20,765 bases of DNA, taken from the NCBI GenBank assembly GCA_035288045.1, contig DATEBA010000001.1, forward strand, positions 1 through 20,765, in the 5' to 3' direction. This stretch comes from DATEBA01 sp035288045 (GTDB taxonomy: Bacteria; Actinomycetota; UBA4738; HRBIN12). This document shows positions 1 through 7,006 of the stretch, one piece after another. The notes under the pieces are model-generated. The model ran no database searches and was not told the DNA's origin. It saw only the letters and a program-made list of their open reading frames with translations. How positions within the stretch are numbered: the first letter of the stretch is position 1; each line of letters starts with the position of its first letter. A program made the position numbers and the translations under genes.

Positions 1-481
1 GCTCGACTCGGTCGAGCCACGCGTCGTACTGCTCGTCGGTCCAACTCGAGGGGTAGTCGGGTGCCCAGCTCCCTCGTACCGTCGCCCCGAACACGATCAC
101 GCCGGCCGTGCGCTCGGGGTAGGTCGCGGCGAACATGAAGCAGAGCGATGCCCCGCTCTCGATTCCGAACAGGCACGCACGCTCGGAGCCGGCGGCGTCC
201 ATGACGGCGCGGATGTCGTCCATCTGGGACTCTATCGTCGGGAACGGGCCCGCCCCCACCCGATCAGACGTCCCGGTCCCGCGGCGGTCGAAGAGGAGGA
301 CACGCGCCTCCGACGCCAGGCCGCGGACGAACGCTGAGAACACCGGCAGGTCCCACGACGCCTCGATGTTCGAGTAGTCGTAGGGGACGAAGACCAGGTC
401 GATCGGAGCCGACCCGACGACCTGGTAGCCGACGTGGACGCCGTCGGAGGTCTTCGCGTAGCGGGTCTCGGGGACGTTCAT
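1..481 (-). CDS. Alpha/beta hydrolase-like protein, N-terminal part (cyclase-associated type)
   Basis: About 160 N-terminal residues are visible; the gene runs off the left edge of the window. The start MNVPETRYAK, then VGYQVVG, DLVFVP, LLFDRRGTGTSD and FAATYPERT, is the pattern of the alpha/beta hydrolases that in Actinomycetota are often fused to an adenylate/guanylate cyclase or a LuxR-type domain. A C-terminal fusion cannot be seen here. FDRRGTG at about residues 64-70 matches the oxyanion-side loop. The nucleophile elbow, expected as G-x-S-x-G, reads GIESG at residues 106-110, so the expected serine position is glutamate. The protein may therefore be a sensory or binding fold rather than a working hydrolase. 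The ATG at 481 has a modest AGGA upstream and diverges from the B12-domain gene. Family assignment is fairly sure; activity is not. Confidence 0.8.
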   Translation of the reverse strand, partial: MNVPETRYAKTSDGVHVGYQVVGSAPIDLVFVPYDYSNIEASWDLPVFSAFVRGLASEARVLLFDRRGTGTSDRVGAGPFPTIESQMDDIRAVMDAAGSERACLFGIESGASLCFMFAATYPERTAGVIVFGATVRGSWAPDYPSSWTDEQYDAWLDRVE

Positions 482-530
482 CCGAGCATCCTGCGCCGGG
501 CGTCCGGCGGAGCGCAACCGGGTCGTTCGC

Positions 531-536
531 TAGACT
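531..536 (+). promoter_or_regulatory. -10 element, leaderless promoter of the B12-domain/sucCD operon
   Basis: TAGACT ends 7 nt before the GTG at 544. This is the spacing expected when transcription starts at or next to the start codon. No Shine-Dalgarno sequence precedes the GTG, which fits leaderless initiation. It lies in the short divergent intergenic region and would drive the whole operon. No convincing -35 box was identified. Confidence 0.55.
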
Positions 537-543
537 GCCCGGC

Positions 544-954
544 GTGCCGGAGCGCCATCGCATCGTCGTTGCCAAACCGGGCCTGGACGGGCACGACCGG
601 GGGGCCAAGGTGGTCGCCCGCGCCCTTCGCGACGCCGGGTTCGAGGTCATCTACACAGGTCTGCACCAGACGCCCGATCAGATCGCCGAGACGGCGATCC
701 AGGAGGATGCTGACGCCGTCGGGCTCTCCTCACACTCGGGTGCGCACATGACGCTGTTCCCGAAAGTAGCGGCGCTGCTCCGCGAGCGGGGAGCCACCGA
801 CGTCGTCGTCTTCGGGGGAGGCATCGTGCCCGCCGAGGATCTTGCCGCCCTGGAAGCGGCGGGCGTGGAGCGGATCTTCACGCCCGGAACTCGGACCTCC
901 GAGATAGTCGCCTGGCTTCGGGAGCGGCTGGCCTCCCGCGCGAAGGCCGGCTGA
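544..954 (+). CDS. Cobalamin-binding subunit, methylmalonyl-CoA mutase C-terminal type
   Basis: This 136-residue protein is a stand-alone B12-binding domain of the type forming the small subunit of split acyl-CoA mutases. The cobalamin motif DxHxxG is D15-G-H17-D-R-G20 inside KPGLDGHDRG. Other family signatures are VIYTGLHQTP, LFPKV, VVFGGGI and IFTPGT. The usual GLSxLSGAH segment reads GLSSHSGAH. The family carries adenosylcobalamin for conversion of methylmalonyl-CoA to succinyl-CoA; the large catalytic subunit is not in the window. The stop overlaps the sucC start (TGATG at 952-956), so translation is probably coupled and the product of the mutase would feed the next enzyme. The GTG start is supported by the -10 element 7 nt upstream. 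It could instead serve a related mutase such as an isobutyryl- or ethylmalonyl-CoA type. Confidence 0.88.
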   Translation: MPERHRIVVAKPGLDGHDRGAKVVARALRDAGFEVIYTGLHQTPDQIAETAIQEDADAVGLSSHSGAHMTLFPKVAALLRERGATDVVVFGGGIVPAEDLAALEAAGVERIFTPGTRTSEIVAWLRERLASRAKAG

Positions 955-2096
955 TGGATCTCTACGAACACCAGGGCAAGGAGCTCTTCGCGAGGCACGG
1001 GATCCCTGTGCCGAGAGGCATCGTCGTCGACTCGGCGGCCCGCGCGCGTGAAGCGACAGAGGAACTGGGTGGCCGCTCCGCGGTGAAGGTGCAGGTTCAG
1101 ATCGGCGGCCGCGGCAAGGGCGGAGGCATCGTGCTAGCGAACTCGCCGGACGAGGCGGCCGCGGCCGCCGATCGGATGCTCGCCGACGGCTTCGCGGGTA
1201 TGAGTGTCAACCGCGTGCTCGTCGAGGAACGCCTGCCGATCGCCCGCGAGTTCTACGCGGCTTTCCTCCTGGACCGCAGCACCGGCGACTACCTCGCGAT
1301 GGTGTCGGCGGAGGGGGGCGTGGACATCGAGGAGCTCGCGCGCATCAAGCCCGACGCGATCCGCCGCGAGCACATCGACCCGGTGCTCGGTCTCAAGACG
1401 TACCACCTCCGCTGGCTGACCGGCGGACTGCCGGCGACGGCGCGCGACGGTGCAGAGGACCTGCTCGCACGCCTCCACGAGGTGATGACGGAGAATGACG
1501 CGATCCTCGCCGAGGTGAACCCGATGGTCGAGCTCGAGGACGGCCGGGTGGTCGCCCTCGACGCAAAGGTCACCGTCGACGACAACGCCCTCTGGCGCCA
1601 GCCCCACATCGAGATGCTCAAGGGCTCGTTCCCGATCGAGCCGGTGGAGTTCCGGGCGAAGGAGGCCGGCCTCCAGTACGTGAAGCTGGACGGCGAGGTC
1701 GGGGTGATCGGCAACGGCGCCGGGCTCGTCATGTCTACGCTCGATGTGGTCGCGCAGGCGGGTGCACGCGCGGCCAACTTCTTGGATGTCGGCGGGGGAG
1801 CGAGCGCGGACATGATGGCCACCTCGCTCGAGGTGATCCTCTCGGACCCCGCCGTGCGCTCGGTGCTCGTCAACATCTTCGGCGGCATCACCCGCTGCGA
1901 CCTCGTGGCTGAGGGCATCCTGGAGGCCCTGGGCCGCGTCGAGCCCGAGGTGCCGATCGTCGTCCGCCTGGACGGGACCAACGCGGAGGAGGGCCGAAGC
2001 ATCCTCGCCGACGCGAAGCACCCGAGCATCGTCTCGGCGGCGACGATGCTGGAGGCCGCCAAGAAGGCGGCCGAGCTCGCGGGTGAGGCAGCATAG
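954..2096 (+). CDS. sucC: Succinyl-CoA synthetase (ADP/GDP-forming), beta subunit
   Basis: At 380 residues this is full length for the family. It begins MDLYEHQGKELFARHGIPVP, the conserved SucC opening, and has an N-terminal ATP-grasp domain with VQVQIGGRGKGGG, then EVNPMVELEDG at the metal/nucleotide site. The C-terminal ligase domain shows NFLDVGGGAS and NIFGGITRCD. The subunit binds nucleotide and succinate and, with SucD, makes ATP or GTP from succinyl-CoA in the TCA cycle. The ATG overlaps the stop of the B12-domain gene by one base, and sucD follows 2 nt after the stop, so the three are almost certainly one transcript. Nothing in the sequence looks abnormal. Confidence 0.97.
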   Translation: MDLYEHQGKELFARHGIPVPRGIVVDSAARAREATEELGGRSAVKVQVQIGGRGKGGGIVLANSPDEAAAAADRMLADGFAGMSVNRVLVEERLPIAREFYAAFLLDRSTGDYLAMVSAEGGVDIEELARIKPDAIRREHIDPVLGLKTYHLRWLTGGLPATARDGAEDLLARLHEVMTENDAILAEVNPMVELEDGRVVALDAKVTVDDNALWRQPHIEMLKGSFPIEPVEFRAKEAGLQYVKLDGEVGVIGNGAGLVMSTLDVVAQAGARAANFLDVGGGASADMMATSLEVILSDPAVRSVLVNIFGGITRCDLVAEGILEALGRVEPEVPIVVRLDGTNAEEGRSILADAKHPSIVSAATMLEAAKKAAELAGEAA

Positions 2097-2098
2097 GC

Positions 2099-2968
2099 AT
2101 GGCCATCCTCGTCGACGAGACGACTCGAGTAGTCGTGCACGGCATGACCGGCCGCGAGGGCACCTTCCACTCGCTCCGCAACCGCGCCTACGGTACAAAG
2201 GTCGTGGCCGGGGTCACTCCGGGGAAAGCAGGGCAGGACGTCGAGGGCATCCCCGTGTTCGACACGCTGGAGGATGCCGTAGCGGCAACGCGGGCGAACA
2301 CCTCGCTGATCTTCGTCCCCCCTAGGTTCGCGCCGGAGTCGATCCACGAGGCGGTCGACGGGGGAGTGCGACTCGCCGTGTGCATAACAGAGGGCATCGC
2401 GGTTCGCGACATGGCGCAGGTGGCGAGCTACCTCAGGGGTCGGGGAACCGTCCTGGTCGGCCCTAACTGCCCGGGGGTCATCTCCCCCGGGAAGGCGAAC
2501 GTCGGGATCATCCCGGGCGAGATCTGCGCGCCGGGGCGGGTCGGGATCGTCTCCCGGTCCGGGACCCTCACGTACCAGATCGTCCACGAGCTCACTCAGC
2601 GTGGCATCGGGCAGTCCACGTGCATAGGCATGGGCGGCGATCCCGTGCACGGGGTAGGGTTCGTCGATGCGCTGCAGCGTTTCGAGGCCGACCCGGATAC
2701 CGACCTCGTGGTCCTGATAGGCGAGATCGGTGGGGACGACGAGGAGCGCGCGGCACGGTTCGTGGCGGAGGCCGTGACCAAGGCCGTCGTCGGCTACATC
2801 GCCGGGTTCACCGCGCCGGCCGGGAAGAGGATGGGGCACGCCGGCGCGATCGTGACGGGTTCCTCGGGGACCGCCCGGGCCAAGGCGGAGGCCCTCGAGG
2901 CCGTGGGTGTCAAGGTGGGACGCACGCCTACGGAGGTGGCGGAGCTCGTGCAGGGAGCGCTCGCGTGA
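2099..2968 (+). CDS. sucD: Succinyl-CoA synthetase, alpha subunit
   Basis: The protein has 289 residues, the normal SucD length. The CoA-binding Rossmann domain carries VHGMTGREGTFHS near the N-terminus. The ligase domain has GPNCPGVISP and GIVSRSGTLTYQ. The phosphorylated active-site histidine is H247 in GKRMGHAGAIVTG. The subunit binds CoA and carries the phosphohistidine intermediate. It follows sucC by 2 nt, and its TGA overlaps the GTG of the next membrane-protein gene (GTGA at 2965-2968), so the pair and the membrane protein are likely co-translated. Confidence 0.97.
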   Translation: MAILVDETTRVVVHGMTGREGTFHSLRNRAYGTKVVAGVTPGKAGQDVEGIPVFDTLEDAVAATRANTSLIFVPPRFAPESIHEAVDGGVRLAVCITEGIAVRDMAQVASYLRGRGTVLVGPNCPGVISPGKANVGIIPGEICAPGRVGIVSRSGTLTYQIVHELTQRGIGQSTCIGMGGDPVHGVGFVDALQRFEADPDTDLVVLIGEIGGDDEERAARFVAEAVTKAVVGYIAGFTAPAGKRMGHAGAIVTGSSGTARAKAEALEAVGVKVGRTPTEVAELVQGALA

Positions 2969-4404
2969 CCCCCGAGTTCCCGGCGACCCCTGTGCCGGAG
3001 GCACCACTCCCGCCGCGGACGGGCTCGCTCCTCCGCGAGGGTTGGGGGGTGGCGGCGAAGGAAGCGGCGAAGCTCCTCGTCTGGATGGTGGCTCTAGGCC
3101 AGCTACTTTCGTTCGGGCTCTTCCTGACGTCTGACGGCGTCGGCGACTTCCTCGACTACGCGAAGGGCGGGGGCGTCTACTTCGCCACCTTCCATCGGAT
3201 ATGGATCCTCGTCGACCTGAGCGGCTTCGGCGGCGGGGCGCTCGGGATCCCCGACGTGCCGGCTTCGGGATTCGATCTCACGTACCGGCTGTCGGCCGGA
3301 CTTCTCCTCGGGACGATCTTCCTCGGCTGGCTCGCGTACCGAGCGGGTCGCAGGGCATCCGAGCGGACCCGGGGCGGACCCGTCGCGTCGGCGATCCGGG
3401 GAGCGAAGGTGTCGATCCCGTACGCGGTGGCCTCTTTCCTTCTGCTCCTTCTCGTCCGCTTCGACGTTCGAGCACCACTTGAGCCGGTCGCCACAGGGAA
3501 CGTGACGATCAGGGTCTCGCCGATCCAGTCGTTCTTGCTGCCGCTGGTGATCGTCGCCGTCCCCGCGGCGATCGGTGGGCTGCTCACGATGCGGGGGGCG
3601 GTGGTGGGATGGCCGTGGGGACGCCGGACGTTGGCATCGGCCGCCGGCGGTGCGCGGATGCTGGTGCTGGGCACGGCGTTCTCGCTCGCGGGCCTCGTGG
3701 TTGCGGGTTGGGTGCAGCCGGGGGAGCCGGTCTCCTACCTGGCCCCCACGACGCCCGCGTACCTGCGCGGAGCGTTCGAGCAGGGCCCGATCGACGGACT
3801 GGAGACCGTCGTGAATCACCTGCTCGTGCTGCCGAACGAGTCGGTATTCGTGCTCGTGCCGGCGATGGGCGGCTGCGACGAGGTGAGCGTTGCCGGCTTC
3901 TCGGTGAAGCTCCTCTGCTACAGCAACTTCCCCGACGAGGCGGCCCTGAGGATATTCGCGGCGCAGGCGGCGACCGGGGCGCCGGGAACCTCGTTGGATG
4001 GGAGCACTGCGCCGGCCGGCTACTTCCTCTTCCTCTTCGCCCCCGCGCTGGCGGCTCTTCTCGGAGGGCGCGTTGCGGCGCGGCGCGGTGAGGCGCGAAG
4101 CCGTCAGGAGGCGGTCGCGCTCGGAGCTGGCAGCGGCGTCGTGTTCGCGGTGCTCGCCACGATCGCGGCCGTCATGAGCCGGCTCACGGTCGGCTTGGCC
4201 GCCGAGGCGGGGTTCGCCTTCGACGTCTCGGTTGCCTTCGGGCCTCCGGTGGCTCAGGCCGGGTTGCTCGGGCTTGCGTGGGGTGTGATCGGCGGTGCGC
4301 TCGGCGGTGCACTCGGCGGGGCTCAGGCGCCGCCGGTGCCCGAACCACCCCCGGTTCCCGGGTGGAGCTCGCCTCCGAAGCTCCCGCCTCCGCCCGGTCC
4401 CTAA
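2965..4404 (+). CDS. Multispanning membrane protein, possible PerM/DUF6350 counterpart
   Basis: The 479-residue product starts at a GTG that overlaps the sucD stop. The open frame extends further upstream inside sucD, but the coupled GTG is the sensible start. I count about eight or nine hydrophobic segments, for example AKLLVWMVALGQLLSFGLFL, AVASFLLLLLV, FLLPLVIVAVPAAIGGLL, YFLFLFAPALAALLGG and LLGLAWGVIGGALGGAL. The tail is proline-rich and probably disordered. No catalytic motif was seen. In mycobacteria and streptomycetes a membrane protein (PerM, DUF6350) sits between sucD and purN, and here purN-purH follow after a short inserted island, so position suggests the same family. That is inference from synteny, because I cannot align the sequences. 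It converges on the next gene with a 4-nt overlap. Confidence 0.8.
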   Translation: MTPEFPATPVPEAPLPPRTGSLLREGWGVAAKEAAKLLVWMVALGQLLSFGLFLTSDGVGDFLDYAKGGGVYFATFHRIWILVDLSGFGGGALGIPDVPASGFDLTYRLSAGLLLGTIFLGWLAYRAGRRASERTRGGPVASAIRGAKVSIPYAVASFLLLLLVRFDVRAPLEPVATGNVTIRVSPIQSFLLPLVIVAVPAAIGGLLTMRGAVVGWPWGRRTLASAAGGARMLVLGTAFSLAGLVVAGWVQPGEPVSYLAPTTPAYLRGAFEQGPIDGLETVVNHLLVLPNESVFVLVPAMGGCDEVSVAGFSVKLLCYSNFPDEAALRIFAAQAATGAPGTSLDGSTAPAGYFLFLFAPALAALLGGRVAARRGEARSRQEAVALGAGSGVVFAVLATIAAVMSRLTVGLAAEAGFAFDVSVAFGPPVAQAGLLGLAWGVIGGALGGALGGAQAPPVPEPPPVPGWSSPPKLPPPPGP

Positions 4405-4988
4405 CCCGAGCCCGGGGCCGAACCTCCGATGCCGACATCGGTGCTGATCGGCTCCAGGCCCGAGAAGCGTTGCCAGGCCTCCCGCCAGCCCTCATCGGTG
4501 CGCGGGAAACGGAACGCGGGCTCCGCGGCCGACTCGCGGTCCCAGATGCCGAAGAACGTCTTGCCGTAACCGAGGAGGTACCGCCGGCCCGAATGCGAGT
4601 ACTGGAGTGCGACTACGTCGCCCGGGTCGCCGGCCCCCGGGGACGACCGCTGCTCGATGGGCGCGTTCCGAGGCTCGAGCGCAACGTAGCGCCTCCAGGC
4701 CTTTGTCCATCCGGCGTCGTTGCGAGGGAAACGCTCGGCGGGCGCATCGGGCGACTGCCGGTCATAGATACCGAAGAAGTCCGCACCGTAACCGAGGACG
4801 TATCGGTATCCGGTGTGCGTGTAGCTGACCCGCGGCTGCTGCTCGGTCGAGGTCGCCCCCGGCTCCTTGCTCGGTGCTTCGAGCTCCGGAGCTGCTATGG
4901 GCGAGGACACGGATAGGTCGCGGTCGCAGAAGTGGCATACGACCGCCTCCTCCTGGACCTCCTCCGCGCAGTAGGGGCACTTACCCAC
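4401..4988 (-). CDS. Zinc-ribbon protein with two LGYG/FGIWDR modules
   Basis: This 195-residue, apparently soluble protein has an N-terminal zinc ribbon C4-x2-C7-x10-C18-x2-C21 (CPYCAEEVQEEAVVCHFC). After a low-complexity linker come two copies of a module of about 50 residues, at roughly 57-106 and 131-180. Each copy contains YxLGYG, then FFGI(Y/W)DR, then RFPR, then GW with a following AW, and ends in LEP. The same module occurs once in the neighbouring gene at 5012-5692. I know no named domain for it and assign no function. The GTG start is supported by a TAGGGT -10 element 8 nt upstream and by conservation of CPYCAEE with the neighbour. It ends in a 4-nt convergent overlap with the membrane protein gene. 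Confidence 0.82.
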   Translation of the reverse strand: MGKCPYCAEEVQEEAVVCHFCDRDLSVSSPIAAPELEAPSKEPGATSTEQQPRVSYTHTGYRYVLGYGADFFGIYDRQSPDAPAERFPRNDAGWTKAWRRYVALEPRNAPIEQRSSPGAGDPGDVVALQYSHSGRRYLLGYGKTFFGIWDRESAAEPAFRFPRTDEGWREAWQRFSGLEPISTDVGIGGSAPGSG

Positions 4989-4996
4989 GGCCGCCT

Positions 4997-5002
4997 ACCC
5001 TA
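4997..5002 (-). promoter_or_regulatory. -10 element, leaderless promoter of the two-module zinc-ribbon gene
   Basis: On the minus strand TAGGGT is followed by 8 nt and then the GTG at 4988. It lies in the 23-nt gap after the preceding zinc-ribbon gene, so the downstream gene may have its own start site besides read-through. No Shine-Dalgarno sequence is evident. Confidence 0.45.
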
Positions 5003-5011
5003 CAGGAGCCC

Positions 5012-5692
5012 TCACGGTGCGAGGGTTTCGATCGACTCCGTGATGCGCTCGAAGGACTCGGTCGTCTCCTTGAAGAAGGCGTAGACGAACAAGAACTGGA
5101 TGAGACCGAAGACGATCGTCAGCGAACCGAGGACCACGCCTGCCACGGCCGCCCCCTTGTTCGGGGCGCCGGCCCTTGCGTTGCGGAGCCCCATGATCCC
5201 GAAGACGACGGCCAGGACGCCGAGGAGGACGGCTACCCAGAACAGGAGGAATAGCGAGAGAACCGCCCCGACGATGCCGAGCACGAGCGCCGCCGTCGCG
5301 ATCCCGTTGGTGCCCAGTCCCGATGCGGTCGACTGCACGGCGGGACCAGGCGCCGGGGCCCAAGTGCTCGCGGGGCCCGGAGTCGGGGTCTGGGCCTGGA
5401 TCGTCGCGCCGCCCATGCCACCCTCGAGCATCGCGAGTCTCGCGCGAGCGTCGCGCTCCCCCGTCTCGGTTCTAGGGAAGCGGTCGATCGGCGCGGTCGG
5501 GGAATCTCGGTCCCAGATCCCGTAGAAGTCGGAGCCGTATCCGAGGACGTACCGATCTCCGACCTCGAGCAGGGCCTGCGGTCTCTCGGGCTCGCCGGAG
5601 GGTTGCGCGGGTTCCGCCAGATCGCGGCCGCAGAAGCGGCAAACGATCGCCTCGTCCTGGATCTCCTCGGCGCAGTATGGGCATCTCTTCAC
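5012..5692 (-). CDS. Zinc-ribbon, LGYG/FGIWDR module and DUF4190-like membrane protein
   Basis: The 226-residue protein opens with a zinc ribbon nearly identical to that of the downstream gene (Cys 4, 7, 18, 21; CPYCAEEIQDEAIVCRFC). One copy of the shared module follows at about 46-91 (YVLGYGSDFYGIWDR, then RFPRTETG). After a Pro/Ala/Thr linker there is a DUF4190-like membrane region at about 129-207: hydrophobic stretches at 131-166, a short GLRNARAG loop, and a last helix at 182-206. DUF4190 proteins are small actinobacterial membrane proteins without a well-defined function. The ribbon and module are probably cytoplasmic. The GTG at 5692 is chosen because it puts the CPYC ribbon at the same distance as in the paralogue. 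A weak TACCTT lies 12 nt upstream. Confidence 0.85.
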   Translation of the reverse strand: MKRCPYCAEEIQDEAIVCRFCGRDLAEPAQPSGEPERPQALLEVGDRYVLGYGSDFYGIWDRDSPTAPIDRFPRTETGERDARARLAMLEGGMGGATIQAQTPTPGPASTWAPAPGPAVQSTASGLGTNGIATAALVLGIVGAVLSLFLLFWVAVLLGVLAVVFGIMGLRNARAGAPNKGAAVAGVVLGSLTIVFGLIQFLFVYAFFKETTESFERITESIETLAP

Positions 5693-5721
5693 GGTCGTTG
5701 GGGAAAGGTACAGGAAACGAA

Positions 5722-5747
5722 GAGACCCCGCCCTTGGGCGGGGTCTC
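5722..5747 (-). terminator. Strong stem-loop terminator after the four-helix protein gene
   Basis: An inverted repeat GAGACCCCGCC/GGCGGGGTCTC gives an 11-bp perfect GC-rich stem with a 4-nt loop. On the minus strand it lies about 20 nt past the stop of the gene at 5768-6253 and is followed by the moderately T-rich TTCGTTTCC. It separates that gene from the zinc-ribbon gene at 5012-5692. Confidence 0.75.
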
Positions 5748-5767
5748 CGACAGGTCTCGGCGGCCGG

Positions 5768-6253
5768 CTAGCCGGAAAGACCGCTGTCTCCACCGCCCCC
5801 GGCGGCGGGCATGCCGTCGGGCTGCTGGTACATCATGTACGCGCCGTAGGCCCACACGAGCGCGAGCACGACGCCGACGAACGCTCCCCACGACGCACCG
5901 AAGAGCTCCGGCGCGACGATCAGCCCCAGCAGCGTCAGCAGCACGCCGACTCCCCCGAGCGCGAGATGGAGCAATCCTCGTTTGATCGGCATGCTCATGT
6001 TCATGCCAGTGGCCTTGAGCCCGATCTCCACGAGCGCCACGAGGGCCAGAAGCCAAGCGAGGAGCGTGACTCCCCGGAACCCACTGATGCTGGTATCCCC
6101 GCCGAAGGCCTCCGCGAACTCGGCTCCTGGGCCGTCGTAGGAGTACCAGAAGGGAAGGAACGTCCAGACGATGAATACCGCCGCCGCCCCCCCGACGATC
6201 TTGTCGGCCGAGCCCATCTTCGACATATCGAACCCTTGGCCCTGTTGCGCCAT
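5768..6253 (-). CDS. Small four-helix membrane protein, unknown function
   Basis: The 161-residue protein has four predicted membrane segments at about 17-37, 61-81, 93-114 and 122-142, a short polar N-terminus (MAQQGQGFDMSKMGSADKIV) and a glycine-rich tail. FLPFWYSYDG after the first helix and the four-helix layout resemble small actinobacterial integral membrane proteins of unknown function. I cannot name a family with confidence. The start at 6253 is supported by AAGGGAG upstream and by the promoter at 6296-6324; the open frame continues further upstream, but that part is not protein-like. It lies between two zinc-finger membrane proteins and ends at a strong terminator, so it is probably a single transcription unit. 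Confidence 0.75.
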   Translation of the reverse strand: MAQQGQGFDMSKMGSADKIVGGAAAVFIVWTFLPFWYSYDGPGAEFAEAFGGDTSISGFRGVTLLAWLLALVALVEIGLKATGMNMSMPIKRGLLHLALGGVGVLLTLLGLIVAPELFGASWGAFVGVVLALVWAYGAYMMYQQPDGMPAAGGGGDSGLSG

Positions 6254-6295
6254 CGCGTCTCCCTTCGTGCCTCGAGGGGGTCGGTGCCCCAGGCG

Positions 6296-6324
6296 ATTCA
6301 AGTACGGGGACCGGGGCGAGTCAA
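6296..6324 (-). promoter_or_regulatory. Sigma70-like promoter upstream of the four-helix protein gene
   Basis: On the minus strand TTGACT (6324-6319) is followed by a 17-nt spacer and TTGAAT (6301-6296). Transcription would begin some 36 nt before the ATG at 6253, leaving room for the AAGGGAG ribosome-binding site. The -35 box overlaps the stop codon of the preceding B-box gene. Confidence 0.5.
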
Positions 6325-6908
6325 ATACGTTGACGAACCGGCGAGCGGGCGGCCCAGATGCCTGCAAGGAGTCCGACCACGCCCGCCGAGAGAGCGAACC
6401 AGGGCGCGAGCGTGGCGTCGGTGTTCGCGGGCGGGCGCAGGAGCGCAAGGGCCGCTCCCGCGCTCACGAGACAGGCCGAAGCCGCCAGGACCGCCGCCTG
6501 TGTTCTTCGCGACGCCCGGAGCCCCCCCACCACCCAGAAGACGACCCCCGCGGCCGCGGCGGCCGCCGAAAGGACCGACCAGCGCAGGGGCCAGCTCCAG
6601 GCCCCGAACGACCACGAGCCGACCCCGCCGAATCGGGTCCAGGGGAGCAGCGTGGAGAGCAGCGCGGCAGCCAGTGCGAGGACGCACGCCAAGACCGCGG
6701 GCCGGCGCTGCCGGCGCTCCTCCGGGGGAGGAGAAATTGCCTCGGGACCGATCGCTTCCACCAGGCAGTCCGGACAGAGGACCTGGCCGCGAACCGGCAC
6801 CGCGCACGTGAGGCAGATGCCACGGCCGCACGCGTCGCAGTTGCCGACCGAGGCCCGGCCCGGATGGAGCTCGCAGCGCTCGCCGGACTTCGTCGTTCGC
6901 TCGGGCAC
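6321..6908 (-). CDS. B-box-type zinc-finger membrane protein
   Basis: The 195-residue protein has an N-terminal double zinc site: C12-x2-H15, C24-x2-C27, C32-x2-C35 and C45-x2-C48 (CELH, CDAC, CLTC, CPDC). This is the spacing of bacterial B-box-like zinc fingers. Four hydrophobic segments follow at about 70-90, 110-130, 137-158 and 167-187. In bacteria such B-box domains commonly precede membrane domains such as rhomboids, but no rhomboid catalytic Ser/His motif is visible here, so the function is unknown. The GTG at 6908 is chosen because a TAAGCT -10 element ends 7 nt upstream; the frame stays open to 7028 but that extension would overlap purN. Its promoter region diverges from that of purN. 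Confidence 0.8.
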   Translation of the reverse strand: MPERTTKSGERCELHPGRASVGNCDACGRGICLTCAVPVRGQVLCPDCLVEAIGPEAISPPPEERRQRRPAVLACVLALAAALLSTLLPWTRFGGVGSWSFGAWSWPLRWSVLSAAAAAAGVVFWVVGGLRASRRTQAAVLAASACLVSAGAALALLRPPANTDATLAPWFALSAGVVGLLAGIWAARSPVRQRI

Positions 6909-6915
6909 CGCCGCT

Positions 6916-6921
6916 AGCTTA
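6916..6921 (-). promoter_or_regulatory. -10 element, leaderless promoter of the B-box gene
   Basis: On the minus strand TAAGCT is followed by 7 nt (AGCGGCG) and the GTG at 6908, with no Shine-Dalgarno sequence. It lies back to back with the purN promoter within about 100 bp. Confidence 0.55.
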
Positions 6922-6968
6922 CGCCCCGGTCCGGCGCACGCGGTCCTCCCGATTTGGCCGGCCCGCGT

Positions 6969-6998
6969 TTGACACTTGCGCGCCGGCCTCCATAGCGT
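6969..6998 (+). promoter_or_regulatory. Promoter of purN-purH, consensus -35 with leaderless start
   Basis: TTGACA (6969-6974) is a perfect -35 hexamer. After an 18-nt spacer comes TAGCGT (6993-6998), then 8 nt to the GTG of purN at 7007. This is the clearest promoter in the window and predicts a leaderless purN-purH mRNA. No purine riboswitch or PurR box was recognised in this short region. Confidence 0.75.
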
Positions 6999-7006
6999 GC
7001 CGCTGC

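Noticed and set aside
2620..2964. Upstream extension of the membrane protein gene into sucD
   Set aside because: The extra residues are Arg/Gly-rich shadow translation of sucD; the GTG at 2965 overlapping the sucD stop is the natural start.
1289..3007. 572-codon open frame on the minus strand across sucC and sucD
   Set aside because: Antisense to two unmistakable genes, and the translation is Arg/Ser-rich without motifs.
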